From assembly GCF_004118285.1 (NCBI RefSeq), contig NZ_SDHY01000007.1, positions 92,668-156,667 on the forward strand: a stretch of 64,000 bases of DNA. Reading direction: 5' to 3'. The stretch comes from Aquirufa rosea. Its GTDB lineage: Bacteria > Bacteroidota > Bacteroidia > Cytophagales > Spirosomataceae. A model generated the notes under the pieces. That model had not been told where the DNA came from. It was given only the letters and a program-made list of their open reading frames with translations, and ran no database searches. Position 1 is the first letter of the stretch. Each line of letters starts with the position of its first letter. Positions 45,345 through 54,246 of this stretch are shown here, piece by piece. Both the position numbers and the translations under genes were made by a program.

Positions 45345-45956
45345 TTAATAATCCTTTCCTGGTAAGATAAATTGACAAGTCTCCTTTAAAGCTTTAGTTA
45401 GTCGACTTTTATATTCTCTTCTACTAATTTCAATAGCTCCATAGCGGAGCACATTGTCGTTCATAAACTGTGTATCCAACAGGCTAAAGCCCTGTTCACG
45501 AAGCAACACCATCAGATAATGAAAAGCCACTTTGGAGGAATTTGGCACCGAACTAAACATGGATTCGCCAAAAAAGGCACTGCCAAGCTTGACGCCATAG
45601 AGCCCACCGACCAATTTACCTTCCAAATACGCCTCCACTGAATGCGCAAAACCCTTTTTATGCAATTCAGTATATGCTTGAATGATTTCCTCAGAAATCC
45701 ATGTTTCTTTATCGGTAGCTCGGGGGGCAGCACAAAGTCGAATCACTGACTCAAATTGCGTATCCAAGCGTATCTCAAACAAACGTTTATTGATGATGGA
45801 ACGAAGAGATTGGGCAGGTTTATATGTATCTATGGGAATAATGGCCCTGGGATTGGGACTGTACCAATAGATTTCATCACCATCTGCCATGGGAAAAATA
45901 CCTTTGGCATAGGCGAAAATTAATTGTTCTACTGATAATAGTTTATCCTCTTGCAT
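45345..45956 (-). CDS. aat: Leucyl/phenylalanyl-tRNA--protein transferase
   Basis: A 203-aa GNAT-fold aminoacyl transferase: AYAKGIFPMADGDEIYWYSPNPRAIIP, CAAPRATDKETWIS, AYTELHKKGFAHSVEAYLEGKLVGGLYGVKLGSAFFGESMFS and LLDTQFMNDNVLRYGA are the family blocks. It adds Leu or Phe to proteins with N-terminal Lys/Arg, marking them for ClpAP (N-end rule). Single gene with a promoter about 64 nt upstream. Confidence 0.95.
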   Translation of the reverse strand: MQEDKLLSVEQLIFAYAKGIFPMADGDEIYWYSPNPRAIIPIDTYKPAQSLRSIINKRLFEIRLDTQFESVIRLCAAPRATDKETWISEEIIQAYTELHKKGFAHSVEAYLEGKLVGGLYGVKLGSAFFGESMFSSVPNSSKVAFHYLMVLLREQGFSLLDTQFMNDNVLRYGAIEISRREYKSRLTKALKETCQFILPGKDY

Positions 45957-45988
45957 GAAATAATTGGTAGATTATTCGCATTTCCCCG

Positions 45989-46018
45989 TTGAATTTCCGA
46001 AATTGCAAGCTAATTAGG
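45989..46018 (+). promoter_or_regulatory. Possible promoter of the arginine operon leader
   Basis: TTG at 45989-45991, 19 nt, then TAATTAGG at 46011-46018. Only the spacing and the TA of TAnnTTTG fit, so this is weak. It would start transcription near 46025, 30 nt before the leader ORF. Confidence 0.25.
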
Positions 46019-46019
46019 A

Positions 46020-46049
46020 CAAACTTAGGACGAGCATCCTGGTTTACAA
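46020..46049 (-). promoter_or_regulatory. Promoter of aat
   Basis: On the minus strand: TTG at 46049-46047, 19 nt, TAAGTTTG (TAnnTTTG) at 46027-46020. Same geometry as the cold-shock and pdhB promoters. Confidence 0.65.
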
Positions 46050-46054
46050 AAAGA

Positions 46055-46129
46055 ATGAAGATAAAATTATTATTCGTACATCTTACTTCTCCTATCCGAC
46101 GAAGGCGACGATACATCTTTAGGGTATGA
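46055..46129 (+). CDS. Candidate arginine attenuation leader peptide
   Basis: A 24-codon frame, ATG to TGA. The start is basic and hydrophobic (MKIKLLFVHL), then five arginines in a row at residues 15-19 (codons CGA CGA AGG CGA CGA, 46097-46111) and a sixth at 23. It is the only complete small frame in the 224-nt gap before the arginine genes, and 51 nt separate its stop from the GNAT start. CGACGAA in the Arg codons (46097-46103) is complementary to TTCGTCG (46167-46173), 7 nt before that start. Arg runs directly upstream of arginine biosynthesis genes fit a leader whose translation senses Arg-tRNA. Too short for ordinary gene finders; expression unproven. Confidence 0.6.
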   Translation: MKIKLLFVHLTSPIRRRRRYIFRV

Positions 46130-46180
46130 TCCTTAGGGACCCTTGGAATGTTATTGTTTAATTATTTTCGTCGTTAATAA

Positions 46181-46846
46181 ATGAATCCTTATACTGTTCA
46201 AGTTGCTAGTCAAGCCCATTTTGGCCTAGCAGAGTCTATTTGTCATGAAATGGCTGAATCAGCCAAAGCTCGTGGCACGGGTATTGCTAAAAGAACCCCA
46301 GAGTATCTGCAAGAAAAAATGTCCGAAGGAAAAGCGATCATCGCTACGGATGACGTTACGGGTGAATTTGTGGGTTTTTGTTATATAGAAACCTGGCAGC
46401 ACGGTAAATTTGTTGCCAACTCTGGATTGATCGTCAATCCGTCGTATCGTCAATATGGCGTAGCCAAAGCCGTGAAAGCCAAGGCTTTTGAATTATCGAG
46501 AACCCGATATCCAGACGCTAAAATCATTGGAATTACCACCTCATTGGCCGTCATGAAAATCAATTCGGACTTGGGTTATGAACCTACGACTTTTTCCGAA
46601 TTACCTGTCGATGATAATTTCTGGAAGGGATGTGAATCTTGTGTGAACTACGATATTTTGACCCGTACCGAAAGAAAAATCTGCTTGTGCACAGGGATGA
46701 TTTATGATGCCAATGCTGCGAAGAAATCCGTGGGAGATGCTGAAGAAAAATGGTTGTTCCTGAAGAATATTGCTGATTTCAGCAAATTAAAAAAGATAAA
46801 AGAAAAATTATTAATGCCCTTCAAGAAAAAGGGAAAATCCAAATAA
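46181..46846 (+). CDS. GNAT-family N-acetyltransferase of the arginine cluster (probable N-acylglutamate synthase)
   Basis: A 221-aa protein. The acetyl-CoA fold runs from about residue 5 to 150, with EFVGFCYIETW, ANSGLIVNPSYRQYGVAKAVKAKAFELSRTRYP (P-loop-like YRQYGVAKAV) and DLGYEPTTFSELP. A C-terminal Cys-rich part (GCESCVNYDIL, KICLCTGMIY) could bind metal. As first gene of the arg run, 3 nt before argG, it likely makes the N-acetyl (or N-succinyl) glutamate that starts arginine synthesis; this is inferred from position and is common in Bacteroidota. Confidence 0.78.
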   Translation: MNPYTVQVASQAHFGLAESICHEMAESAKARGTGIAKRTPEYLQEKMSEGKAIIATDDVTGEFVGFCYIETWQHGKFVANSGLIVNPSYRQYGVAKAVKAKAFELSRTRYPDAKIIGITTSLAVMKINSDLGYEPTTFSELPVDDNFWKGCESCVNYDILTRTERKICLCTGMIYDANAAKKSVGDAEEKWLFLKNIADFSKLKKIKEKLLMPFKKKGKSK

Positions 46847-46849
46847 ACA

Positions 46850-48043
46850 ATGAGCAAGCCGAAAGTAATTTTAGCCTTTAGTGGAGGTTTAGATACCTCA
46901 TTTTGTGTGAAATATTTAGCTGAAGAGCGTGGTATGGAGGTACACTCGGCTCTCGTGGATACGGGTGGTTTTTCTCCTGAAGAATTAAAAGCCATTGAAG
47001 CGAAAGCTTACGCCCTGGGAGTTAGCTCGCACGTTACCTTGGATGTGGTAGATTCTTATTACCAAGATTGCTTGCGCTATCTGGTTTATGGTAATGTATT
47101 GAAAAATAACACCTACCCTCTTTCCGTTTCAGCGGAACGAGTATTTCAAGCTACTGCCGTGGCGAAATATGCGGAAAAATTAGGTGCCAAAGCCATTGCT
47201 CATGGTAGTACAGGTGCAGGAAATGACCAAGTGCGTTTTGATGTGGTATTTCGCATCTTAGCTCCTGAATGTGATGTTATTACTCCTATCCGTGATTTAC
47301 AACTTTCTCGTGAAGCGGAAATCGAATTCCTAAAATCCAAAGGGGTGGTACAAGAATGGCATAAAGCAGCTTATTCCATCAACAAAGGACTTTGGGGAAC
47401 TTCCGTAGGAGGAAAGGAAACCTTAACTTCTGATGGATATTTACCAGAGGAGGCTTGGCCAACCCAATTGACCAAAACTAGTCCAGAGAAAATCACTTTG
47501 GAGTTCGAACAGGGAGAACTAGTAGGAATCAATGGTAAAAAATCGGCCTCTAAAGTGGCTGCCATCAGAGAATTAACCGAAATAGCTGGGGCATTTGCCA
47601 TCGGACGAGATATTCACGTGGGGGATACCATCATTGGTATTAAAGGTCGTGTAGGATTTGAAGCTCCTGCCCCTTTGATCATCATCAAAGCACACCACAG
47701 TTTGGAAAAACATGTGTTGACCAAGCACCAATTGTATTGGAAACAAAACATTGGAGATATGTATGGTACGCTTTTGCATGAAGGACAGTTTTTAGAGCCA
47801 GTGATGCGGAACTTTGAGACCTTCCTAGCTGATACCCAAAGCAATGTAACGGGTAAAGTGCATGTGCAATTAAACCCTTATCAATTCCACATCATTGGAA
47901 TTGAGTCAACATATGATTTGATGTCCTCGGCATTTGGTGCCTATGGAGAAATGAACAAGGCTTGGACAGGCGATGATGTTAGAGGATTCTCGAAAATCGT
48001 TTCCAACCAAACGATGATACACCGGAAGGTAAACGAAAAATAG
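46850..48043 (+). CDS. argG: Argininosuccinate synthase
   Basis: A 397-aa enzyme joining citrulline and aspartate with ATP. P-loop-type ILAFSGGLDTSFCVKYL at the start; AHGSTGAGNDQVRFD and YSINKGLWGTSVGGKE for substrate binding; ITPIRDLQLSREAEIEFLKSKGV in between. Full length. Second gene of the arg run, with 3 nt before and 1 nt after it. Confidence 0.96.
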   Translation: MSKPKVILAFSGGLDTSFCVKYLAEERGMEVHSALVDTGGFSPEELKAIEAKAYALGVSSHVTLDVVDSYYQDCLRYLVYGNVLKNNTYPLSVSAERVFQATAVAKYAEKLGAKAIAHGSTGAGNDQVRFDVVFRILAPECDVITPIRDLQLSREAEIEFLKSKGVVQEWHKAAYSINKGLWGTSVGGKETLTSDGYLPEEAWPTQLTKTSPEKITLEFEQGELVGINGKKSASKVAAIRELTEIAGAFAIGRDIHVGDTIIGIKGRVGFEAPAPLIIIKAHHSLEKHVLTKHQLYWKQNIGDMYGTLLHEGQFLEPVMRNFETFLADTQSNVTGKVHVQLNPYQFHIIGIESTYDLMSSAFGAYGEMNKAWTGDDVRGFSKIVSNQTMIHRKVNEK

Positions 48044-48044
48044 T

Positions 48045-48995
48045 ATGGCAAAAATTGGAATAGTTGGCGCAGCAGGATACACTGGAGGGGAATTATTACG
48101 GATTTTAGTCAATCACCCCGACGTGGAATTGACATGCATTTTGTCCAAATCACAAGCAGGGAAATTGGTTTCTGACGTGCATACTGATTTATTAGGAAGC
48201 ACTTATGCCAAATTCACGGATACCTTAAAGCCCGTAGATGTCTTGTTCCTATGCTCCGGACATGGTGAATCCAAAAAATTCTTGGAAGCCAATGAGATTC
48301 CTTGGCATACCAAAATCATTGATCTTAGTACGGATTATCGGGATGAATCCGATGGTTTTATATATGGCCTTCCTGAATTCCAAAAAGCTAAAATTCAAAC
48401 TGCCCAAAAAATTGCTAATCCGGGTTGTTTCGCTACTTCCATTGAATTAGCCTTATTGCCCCTGGCTGCGGCCGGTAAAATTACGGCAGATGTCCATATT
48501 TCAGCCATCACGGGTAGCACCGGTGCTGGACAATCACTCTCCAATACTAGTCACTTTTCCTGGAGAAACAACAACATCAGTATTTATAAAGCATTCACCC
48601 ATCAACACCTGGCAGAAATTGGTCAAACGCTGGCTTTTGGAAAAAAAGCACCTTTGATCCATTTCATCCCATATCGAGGTAATTTCTCGAGAGGAATTAT
48701 GGCCAATGTATACACTCCTTATTCAGGTTCGATTGAAGAAGCCAAGGAATTATACCAAGACTATTACGAATCCTCTCCATTCGTCTTTGTGTCCAATACC
48801 AGCATTGACCTAAAGCAGGTGGTCAACACCAATAAATGCTTATTGCATCTTGAAATCCACCAGGGCCAGTTATTGATTACCTCCATCATTGATAATCTCA
48901 TCAAAGGTGCCTCTGGACAAGCCGTGCAAAACATGAATATCATGTTGGGATGGAAAGAAGACGAAGGTTTACGCTTAAAGGCCATTGGTTTTTAG
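48045..48995 (+). CDS. argC: N-acetyl-gamma-glutamyl-phosphate reductase
   Basis: A 316-aa NADPH-dependent reductase. GIVGAAGYTGGELLRIL is the dinucleotide-binding start, ANPGCFATSIELAL holds the catalytic Cys128, and SAITGSTGAGQS and PHFSWRNNN-like SHFSWRNNNISIYKAFTHQHLAEI are typical. It reduces N-acylglutamyl phosphate to the semialdehyde. Single nucleotide after argG. Confidence 0.95.
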   Translation: MAKIGIVGAAGYTGGELLRILVNHPDVELTCILSKSQAGKLVSDVHTDLLGSTYAKFTDTLKPVDVLFLCSGHGESKKFLEANEIPWHTKIIDLSTDYRDESDGFIYGLPEFQKAKIQTAQKIANPGCFATSIELALLPLAAAGKITADVHISAITGSTGAGQSLSNTSHFSWRNNNISIYKAFTHQHLAEIGQTLAFGKKAPLIHFIPYRGNFSRGIMANVYTPYSGSIEEAKELYQDYYESSPFVFVSNTSIDLKQVVNTNKCLLHLEIHQGQLLITSIIDNLIKGASGQAVQNMNIMLGWKEDEGLRLKAIGF

Positions 48996-49037
48996 GGCAT
49001 TATACCTGGATTTTCATTCAAAATTTGACGTATTATC

Positions 49038-50162
49038 ATGAAACTATTCGACGTATACCCACTGTATCCTATTGAGCTAGTAAAAGCTCAAGGGGTAACT
49101 CTATGGGATAAAAAAGGGCAAAGTTACACCGATTTGTACGGTGGACATGCCGTTATATCTATTGGTCATTCACATCCATATTACTTGGAAAAGATGACCG
49201 AACAATTACAGAAAATTGGTTTTTATTCCAATTCTGTCATCATTTCTGGCCAAGAGGAATTAGCTGAAAAACTTGGTAAAATCTCTGGCTATCCAGACTA
49301 TCAGTTATTCCTGACTAATTCAGGAGCTGAATCCAATGAAAATGCCCTAAAATTGGCATCCTTTCATACAGGTCGTAAAAAAGTGGTGGCTTTTACTAGT
49401 GCCTTCCATGGACGTACTGCAGGTGCTGTGGCGGTGACTGATAATCCGAGTATTGTTGCCCCCATCAATGATACTTCTCATGTGACTTTCCACCCATTTA
49501 ATCAGGTGGAAGGTTTAGATAGTGTCATTACCGTGGAAACAGCTGCAGTGATTGTGGAAGGTATTCAAGGAGTGGGTGGTATTCAAGTGGCCAGTACGGA
49601 ATTTTTACAGGCTTTGAGAAAGCAATGTGATGTTACTGGGGCACAATTAATTTTGGATTCGGTGCAATGTGGCTATGGTCGTTCGGGTAAATTTTTCTCG
49701 CATCAGTATTCGGGCGTACAGCCAGACATGATGACCACTGCCAAAGGCATGGGTAACGGTTTTCCTATGGGAGGAGTTCTGATTGCCCCCCATATCAAAG
49801 CTAGCTATGGTCTATTAGGTACCACTTTTGGAGGAAATCATTTAGCCTGCGCGGCTGGAAATGCCGTCCTAGATGTGATAAAAGAAGAAAATTTGATTGA
49901 AAATGCCGCTAAAATTGGTCAGTACCTAGTGGAACAATTGAATCAGTTCTCAGGTGTTAAAGAAGTAAGAGGCAAAGGATTAATGATTGGTATCGAGTTT
50001 GAACAGCCAGTTGGGCCTATCCGCGATGCCTTGCTCTTTACACATCATATTTTCTGTGGCTATGCAGGCAAGCATACCTTGCGCTTATTACCAAGTTTGG
50101 CCATCGACCAAAAAGTGGCTGATCATTTTTTAGAAAGTTTAGATCAGGTCTTGAAAGCTTAA
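49038..50162 (+). CDS. argD: Acetylornithine/acylornithine aminotransferase (ArgD-like)
   Basis: A 374-aa class III PLP aminotransferase. FLTNSGAESNENALKLA, AFHGRTAGA, LILDSVQCGYGRSGKFF and TTAKGMGNGFPMGG with the PLP Lys236. It converts N-acylglutamate semialdehyde to N-acylornithine. In place of the usual Asp-Glu-Val-Q before the cofactor (LDEVQ) it has DSVQ, as do other members of the Bacteroidota branch. 42 nt after argC; argB, argF and argH are not in the window, so the run is incomplete and probably continues elsewhere. Confidence 0.88.
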   Translation: MKLFDVYPLYPIELVKAQGVTLWDKKGQSYTDLYGGHAVISIGHSHPYYLEKMTEQLQKIGFYSNSVIISGQEELAEKLGKISGYPDYQLFLTNSGAESNENALKLASFHTGRKKVVAFTSAFHGRTAGAVAVTDNPSIVAPINDTSHVTFHPFNQVEGLDSVITVETAAVIVEGIQGVGGIQVASTEFLQALRKQCDVTGAQLILDSVQCGYGRSGKFFSHQYSGVQPDMMTTAKGMGNGFPMGGVLIAPHIKASYGLLGTTFGGNHLACAAGNAVLDVIKEENLIENAAKIGQYLVEQLNQFSGVKEVRGKGLMIGIEFEQPVGPIRDALLFTHHIFCGYAGKHTLRLLPSLAIDQKVADHFLESLDQVLKA

Positions 50163-50189
50163 ATTTCAGGAGCTCATTGAGATAAAGGT

Positions 50190-50220
50190 TTGCTTTTTCA
50201 TTAGAAATGTGATTATTTTG
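50190..50220 (+). promoter_or_regulatory. Possible promoter of the PpiD-like gene
   Basis: TTG at 50190, 20 nt, then TTATTTTG (one mismatch to TAnnTTTG) ending at 50220; 63 nt before the ATG. Confidence 0.35.
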
Positions 50221-50283
50221 CGTTTCTTTTGTGAACAGCTAAGGCTTAAAAAAGGACATTAAACAACATACTATACATTATCA

Positions 50284-52401
50284 ATGGCATTAATTACAAA
50301 AATTAGAGAGAAATCGGGAATCGCGGCAGCAGCAATCGCCATCAGTTTAATTTTATTCCTCATCGGTAGTGATATTTTCCAAGGAAGATCCTCTTTGTTT
50401 GGTTCTAATAACCAAGAAGTGGGTGTAATCGCAGGAGAAAGCATCCTTTTACCTGAATTCCAGAAGAAAGTAGAAGAAGCTACAGCCAATTACACGGCTC
50501 AAACAGGTAAAGGACCAGGGGAACAAGAGGCAACTATGATTCGTGATCAAGTTTGGAATCAATACATCTTGGATATTGCGTATAAAAAGGAGTTTGATGC
50601 TTTGGGACTAAAAGTTTCAGCAGATGAATTGATTGACATGGTTCAAGGAAATAACATTCACCCTTCGGTTCGTCAGCAATTCACCAATCCTCAAACTGGT
50701 CAGTTCGACAAAACTTTTGTTATTCAGTTTTTGAAAAACTTAAAAACTATGCCTGCTCAACAGCAACAAGGTTGGGCTAATTTTGAGAAGTCCATCGCAC
50801 AAGATCGTATTCGTGCTAAGTATGAGAACTTGATTCGCTTGTCTACTTATGTGAATACAGCTGAAGCGCAAAAAGAATACCAAGCTCAAAATGCTAAATT
50901 TTCTGCTCGTTTCTTATATGTGCCTTTCTTCTCGGTACCTGACTCTACCATCAAAGTGAGCGATGCTCAGTTGGAAGAATATTTAGCGAAGCATAAAGAT
51001 CGTTTCAAAGGGGTGAACTCTCGTTCTATCCAATATGCTACTTTCCCAGTAGTTCCAACGGCCCAAGATACCGTTGAATTCTACAATCAAATCAAGAAAT
51101 TAGCGAAAGATTTAGCCGTAGCACCTAATGATTCAGCATTTGCCATGTTGAATTCAGATGTGCGTACTCCATATTTATTAGCTTATTCTGAAATTCCTGA
51201 GGCAGTTAAATCTCAATTAGGAACTTTCCAGGTAGGAGGTATTTATGGACCATTCAAAAACGGCCTAACCTATTCCATTTACAAATACGGTGGAATCAAA
51301 AAGGATAGCTTATTTACCGTTCGTGCCAGCCATATCTTAATTGCACCAGCCAACAAATCGGATTCAGCCAAAGCACAAGCTAAGCAAAGAGCAGAAGGTA
51401 TCTTGAATCAAATCAAGGGCGGAGCTAGTTTTGAGACATTGGCTCAACTGAATGGAATGGACGGTACTGCGCAGAACGGTGGTGATTTAGGTTATTTCAA
51501 GAACAATGGTTCTATGACTAAATCATTTGAAAAAGCCATCTTTGGTTTCAATGGTACAGGTTTAATGCCAGCAGTAGTTGAAACAGAGTTTGGATATCAC
51601 ATCGTGAAGATTACGGATCCTAAAACTAATACAGCTTACCGCTTAGCGGCCATCAATAAGACCATTGCCCCTTCACAGGCTACTTTAGACCGCGTGTATA
51701 CGCAAGCAGATGCTTTTGCGAATGCGAACGGTACTTTGGGTGCTTTTGAAGCTGCTTTGAAGAAAGACAAAAACATCATCATGATGCGTGCCGATCGTTT
51801 GTTGGAAAATGCGACTAGCATTAACAACCTGACCAATGCACGTGAGATCGTTCGTTGGGCATTTGATGAGAACACTTCCGTAGGTGATGGTTCTAAAAAA
51901 GTATTTGAGCAAGATAACCAATACATCGTGGCATATTTAACAGGTAAAACTGATAAAGATAATGTTAAGGTGGACGACTACCGTGATGCCATCACCAACT
52001 TGGTTCGTGCAGAATTAAAAGGCGAGAAAATCGCTGCTAAATTAAGTGTTATCAAAGGAAGCTTAGAGCAAATCGCTCAGAAATACGGAGCAGGTGCTTT
52101 GGTAGAGAACGTGAGTGATGTGACGCTTTCTACAGGTATGTTGAACACCGCGGGTCCAGATGCTATTGCATTAGGTAAAATAGCAGGATTAAAGATAGGA
52201 AAGAGAAGCAGTGTATTTGTAGGAGATAATGGTGTATTCATAGCAGAGAAGACTGCGGCAGTAGCTGCTCCAGCATTAGCAGATTACAGCACTTACAAGA
52301 ATCAAATCCAATCCATGGGTATTCAACGTGCTTCTTATTTCATTAATGAAGCCATCAAGGAAAATGCGAAAATTGTAGATAAACGCTACAAATTCTACTA
52401 A
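50284..52401 (+). CDS. Peptidylprolyl isomerase, PpiD/SurA-like membrane-anchored foldase
   Basis: A 705-aa protein with one N-terminal anchor helix (GIAAAAIAISLILFLIGSDIF, residues 13-33). The N-terminal SurA_N-like domain (40-190) includes QVWNQYILDIAYKKEFDALGL. A parvulin domain (about 345-445) has VRASHILIA, GGDLGYFKNNGSMTKSFEKAIF and ETEFGYHIVKITD. A second, degenerate domain follows. It faces the periplasm and helps newly secreted proteins fold. A hairpin terminator follows. Confidence 0.9.
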   Translation: MALITKIREKSGIAAAAIAISLILFLIGSDIFQGRSSLFGSNNQEVGVIAGESILLPEFQKKVEEATANYTAQTGKGPGEQEATMIRDQVWNQYILDIAYKKEFDALGLKVSADELIDMVQGNNIHPSVRQQFTNPQTGQFDKTFVIQFLKNLKTMPAQQQQGWANFEKSIAQDRIRAKYENLIRLSTYVNTAEAQKEYQAQNAKFSARFLYVPFFSVPDSTIKVSDAQLEEYLAKHKDRFKGVNSRSIQYATFPVVPTAQDTVEFYNQIKKLAKDLAVAPNDSAFAMLNSDVRTPYLLAYSEIPEAVKSQLGTFQVGGIYGPFKNGLTYSIYKYGGIKKDSLFTVRASHILIAPANKSDSAKAQAKQRAEGILNQIKGGASFETLAQLNGMDGTAQNGGDLGYFKNNGSMTKSFEKAIFGFNGTGLMPAVVETEFGYHIVKITDPKTNTAYRLAAINKTIAPSQATLDRVYTQADAFANANGTLGAFEAALKKDKNIIMMRADRLLENATSINNLTNAREIVRWAFDENTSVGDGSKKVFEQDNQYIVAYLTGKTDKDNVKVDDYRDAITNLVRAELKGEKIAAKLSVIKGSLEQIAQKYGAGALVENVSDVTLSTGMLNTAGPDAIALGKIAGLKIGKRSSVFVGDNGVFIAEKTAAVAAPALADYSTYKNQIQSMGIQRASYFINEAIKENAKIVDKRYKFY

Positions 52402-52417
52402 AACACATATCCTTTAG

Positions 52418-52425
52418 TATCTTTG
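52418..52425 (+). promoter_or_regulatory. Possible -7 box of gldG
   Basis: TATCTTTG, a TAnnTTTG match, 52 nt before the gldG ATG, placed directly before the ppiD terminator hairpin. No -33 TTG. Confidence 0.35.
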
Positions 52426-52452
52426 AAAAGCATTCTGTAAAGGATGCTTTTC
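52425..52452 (+). terminator. Terminator hairpin of the PpiD-like gene
   Basis: GAAAAGCATTC, loop TGTAAA, GGATGCTTTTC, an 11-bp stem with one G-T pair, then a short T-rich run. The possible upstream gldG ATG at 52444 lies inside this hairpin, which argues for the start at 52477. Confidence 0.7.
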
Positions 52453-52476
52453 TTGTTTGAAACGAATGATAATCCT

Positions 52477-54153
52477 ATGAAGCAAACAAAAAATGGGTGG
52501 TGGTTGATCTTAATCGGTCTGGGTATTTTCCTAATTGCCATAAGCCCCCAATTACGTTTTCGCTGGGATTTAAGCGAGGAAAAAAAGTTTACCCTCAGTG
52601 AGTCCTCTTTACAAGTATTGCAAAGCTTGGATGGTCCTATTTCCATTAAAGTGTACCTCGGTGGTAGAAATCTTCCAGGCGGTTTCAGAAGGCTAGAAAA
52701 AGCGCTCTTGGAGCTCTTGGATGATGTTCGTGCGCAAAGCCCTCAGCGCATCGATATCGAGCAAATAGATGTTTATAAAACTTATCCCAAGGAAAAGGAA
52801 AGACAGGCCCTGATTTTTTACCTAGACTCCTTGGGTATCCCTCCTACCAACGTAGTGAATCAAGAAGATGGGCATCAGGTACAGCAATTAATTTTTCCGG
52901 GGATTATCATTGAAAAATCCGAGCGACAAGCTGCAGTTTTATTGTTGAAAGGTAATAAGCTGAGTAGCTCCCAGGAGGTCTTGAACCAATCCATCGAAGG
53001 CCTTGAATATGAGTTGATGCAGGGAATCAGACAGGTTCAGGACAACCAAGAACGCAAGAAAATTGGTTTCTTTTTAGATCATAGTCAAGTTCCGGCTATT
53101 ATGCAGTTGGATCTCATAGCCCAACTAAAAAAATCCTATGACTTATATCCTGTAGACCTTTCCCAATCTCAGACTTTGGATGGATTGGATGCTATTTGCG
53201 TCATTCAACCTACCATCAAGTTTAACTCGGAAGACCTCTATAAAATTGATCAATTTTTAGTTCAGGGAGGTAAAGGCATATTCTTTGTAGATGGTATTCG
53301 AGTAGACACATTGGAAAAACAAGGATTGGTCCTGACGCCTCAGGACTTGGGTCTACAAAATTTACTCTTTCAATATGGTATCCGTCTCAATGCCAATTTG
53401 GTGAAAGACGCACAGCTTTGTGGCGCCATACCTTTGGCGGTGGGTAACTTTGGCAATCGGGCAAATTTGGAATTAATGCCATGGCCAGCTTTCCCGCTGT
53501 TGATCGCCAATCCAAATTCGGTTATCACTAAAAATCTGGATGCCGTCTATGGGCGCTTTGTGTCTAGTTTGGATACGATTCAGAGCGGCCAGCAATTAAG
53601 CAAAACGGCCTTGTTAAAGACCAGCCCATATACCCAAGTACAAAAAACGCCAGCTACTTTACCTTTTTCAGCTTCAGGTAAGGAATTTGACCCGGCCAAA
53701 TACCAAGGAGGTTCACAGGTGGTTGCCTATCTGGTAGAAGGAAAATTCCGTTCCGCCTTTACCAACCGAATTTTACCTAGTGAAAAATTAGCCAAACCAT
53801 TCCAAGCACAAACCAATCAAGCAGGTAGCCTGATTGTAGTGGCCGATGGAGATATCGCTTTGAATGGCATTGACCCTACTACGAAGGGACCGCTGCCATT
53901 GGGATTTGATACTTTTGCCAAACATACTTTTGCCAACAAAGATTTTATTTTGAATGCTTTTCATTATTTGTTGGATGATCAAAATGCCCTGTTGGCTAGA
54001 AATAAAAATGTGCGTTTAAGGCCATTAGACAAAGCCAAAGTGAAGGAAGATAAAAGCTTTTGGCAGGGAATCAATCTGCTAGTTCCGATCAGTTTTGCCG
54101 GAATCATCAGCCTATTGGTTATCCTTTACCGAAAGAAAAAATACAATGCCTGA
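52477..54153 (+). CDS. gldG: GldG, gliding-motility ABC transporter substrate-binding component
   Basis: A 558-aa protein. An N-terminal TM helix (LILIGLGIFLIAISP) is followed by the GldG core: RWDLSEEKKFTLSESSLQVLQSLDGPISIKVYLGGRNLPGGFRRLEKALLELLDDV, LIFPGIIIEKSERQAAVLLL and IGFFLDHSQ; a C-terminal TM helix (LLVPISFAGIISLLVILYRKKK) ends it. GldG sits in the membrane with GldF and GldA, needed for gliding in flavobacteria. gldF usually stands directly before it; here a PpiD-like gene does. dnaN follows. Confidence 0.88.
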   Translation: MKQTKNGWWLILIGLGIFLIAISPQLRFRWDLSEEKKFTLSESSLQVLQSLDGPISIKVYLGGRNLPGGFRRLEKALLELLDDVRAQSPQRIDIEQIDVYKTYPKEKERQALIFYLDSLGIPPTNVVNQEDGHQVQQLIFPGIIIEKSERQAAVLLLKGNKLSSSQEVLNQSIEGLEYELMQGIRQVQDNQERKKIGFFLDHSQVPAIMQLDLIAQLKKSYDLYPVDLSQSQTLDGLDAICVIQPTIKFNSEDLYKIDQFLVQGGKGIFFVDGIRVDTLEKQGLVLTPQDLGLQNLLFQYGIRLNANLVKDAQLCGAIPLAVGNFGNRANLELMPWPAFPLLIANPNSVITKNLDAVYGRFVSSLDTIQSGQQLSKTALLKTSPYTQVQKTPATLPFSASGKEFDPAKYQGGSQVVAYLVEGKFRSAFTNRILPSEKLAKPFQAQTNQAGSLIVVADGDIALNGIDPTTKGPLPLGFDTFAKHTFANKDFILNAFHYLLDDQNALLARNKNVRLRPLDKAKVKEDKSFWQGINLLVPISFAGIISLLVILYRKKKYNA

Positions 54154-54246
54154 AACCTTTGGTATAATACCTAAATTATTTTAACTTCAAGGTTTGAATA
54201 CCCGAGGGGTTTCTTTATCACAAATATTCTTAAAAACATCCTATAC

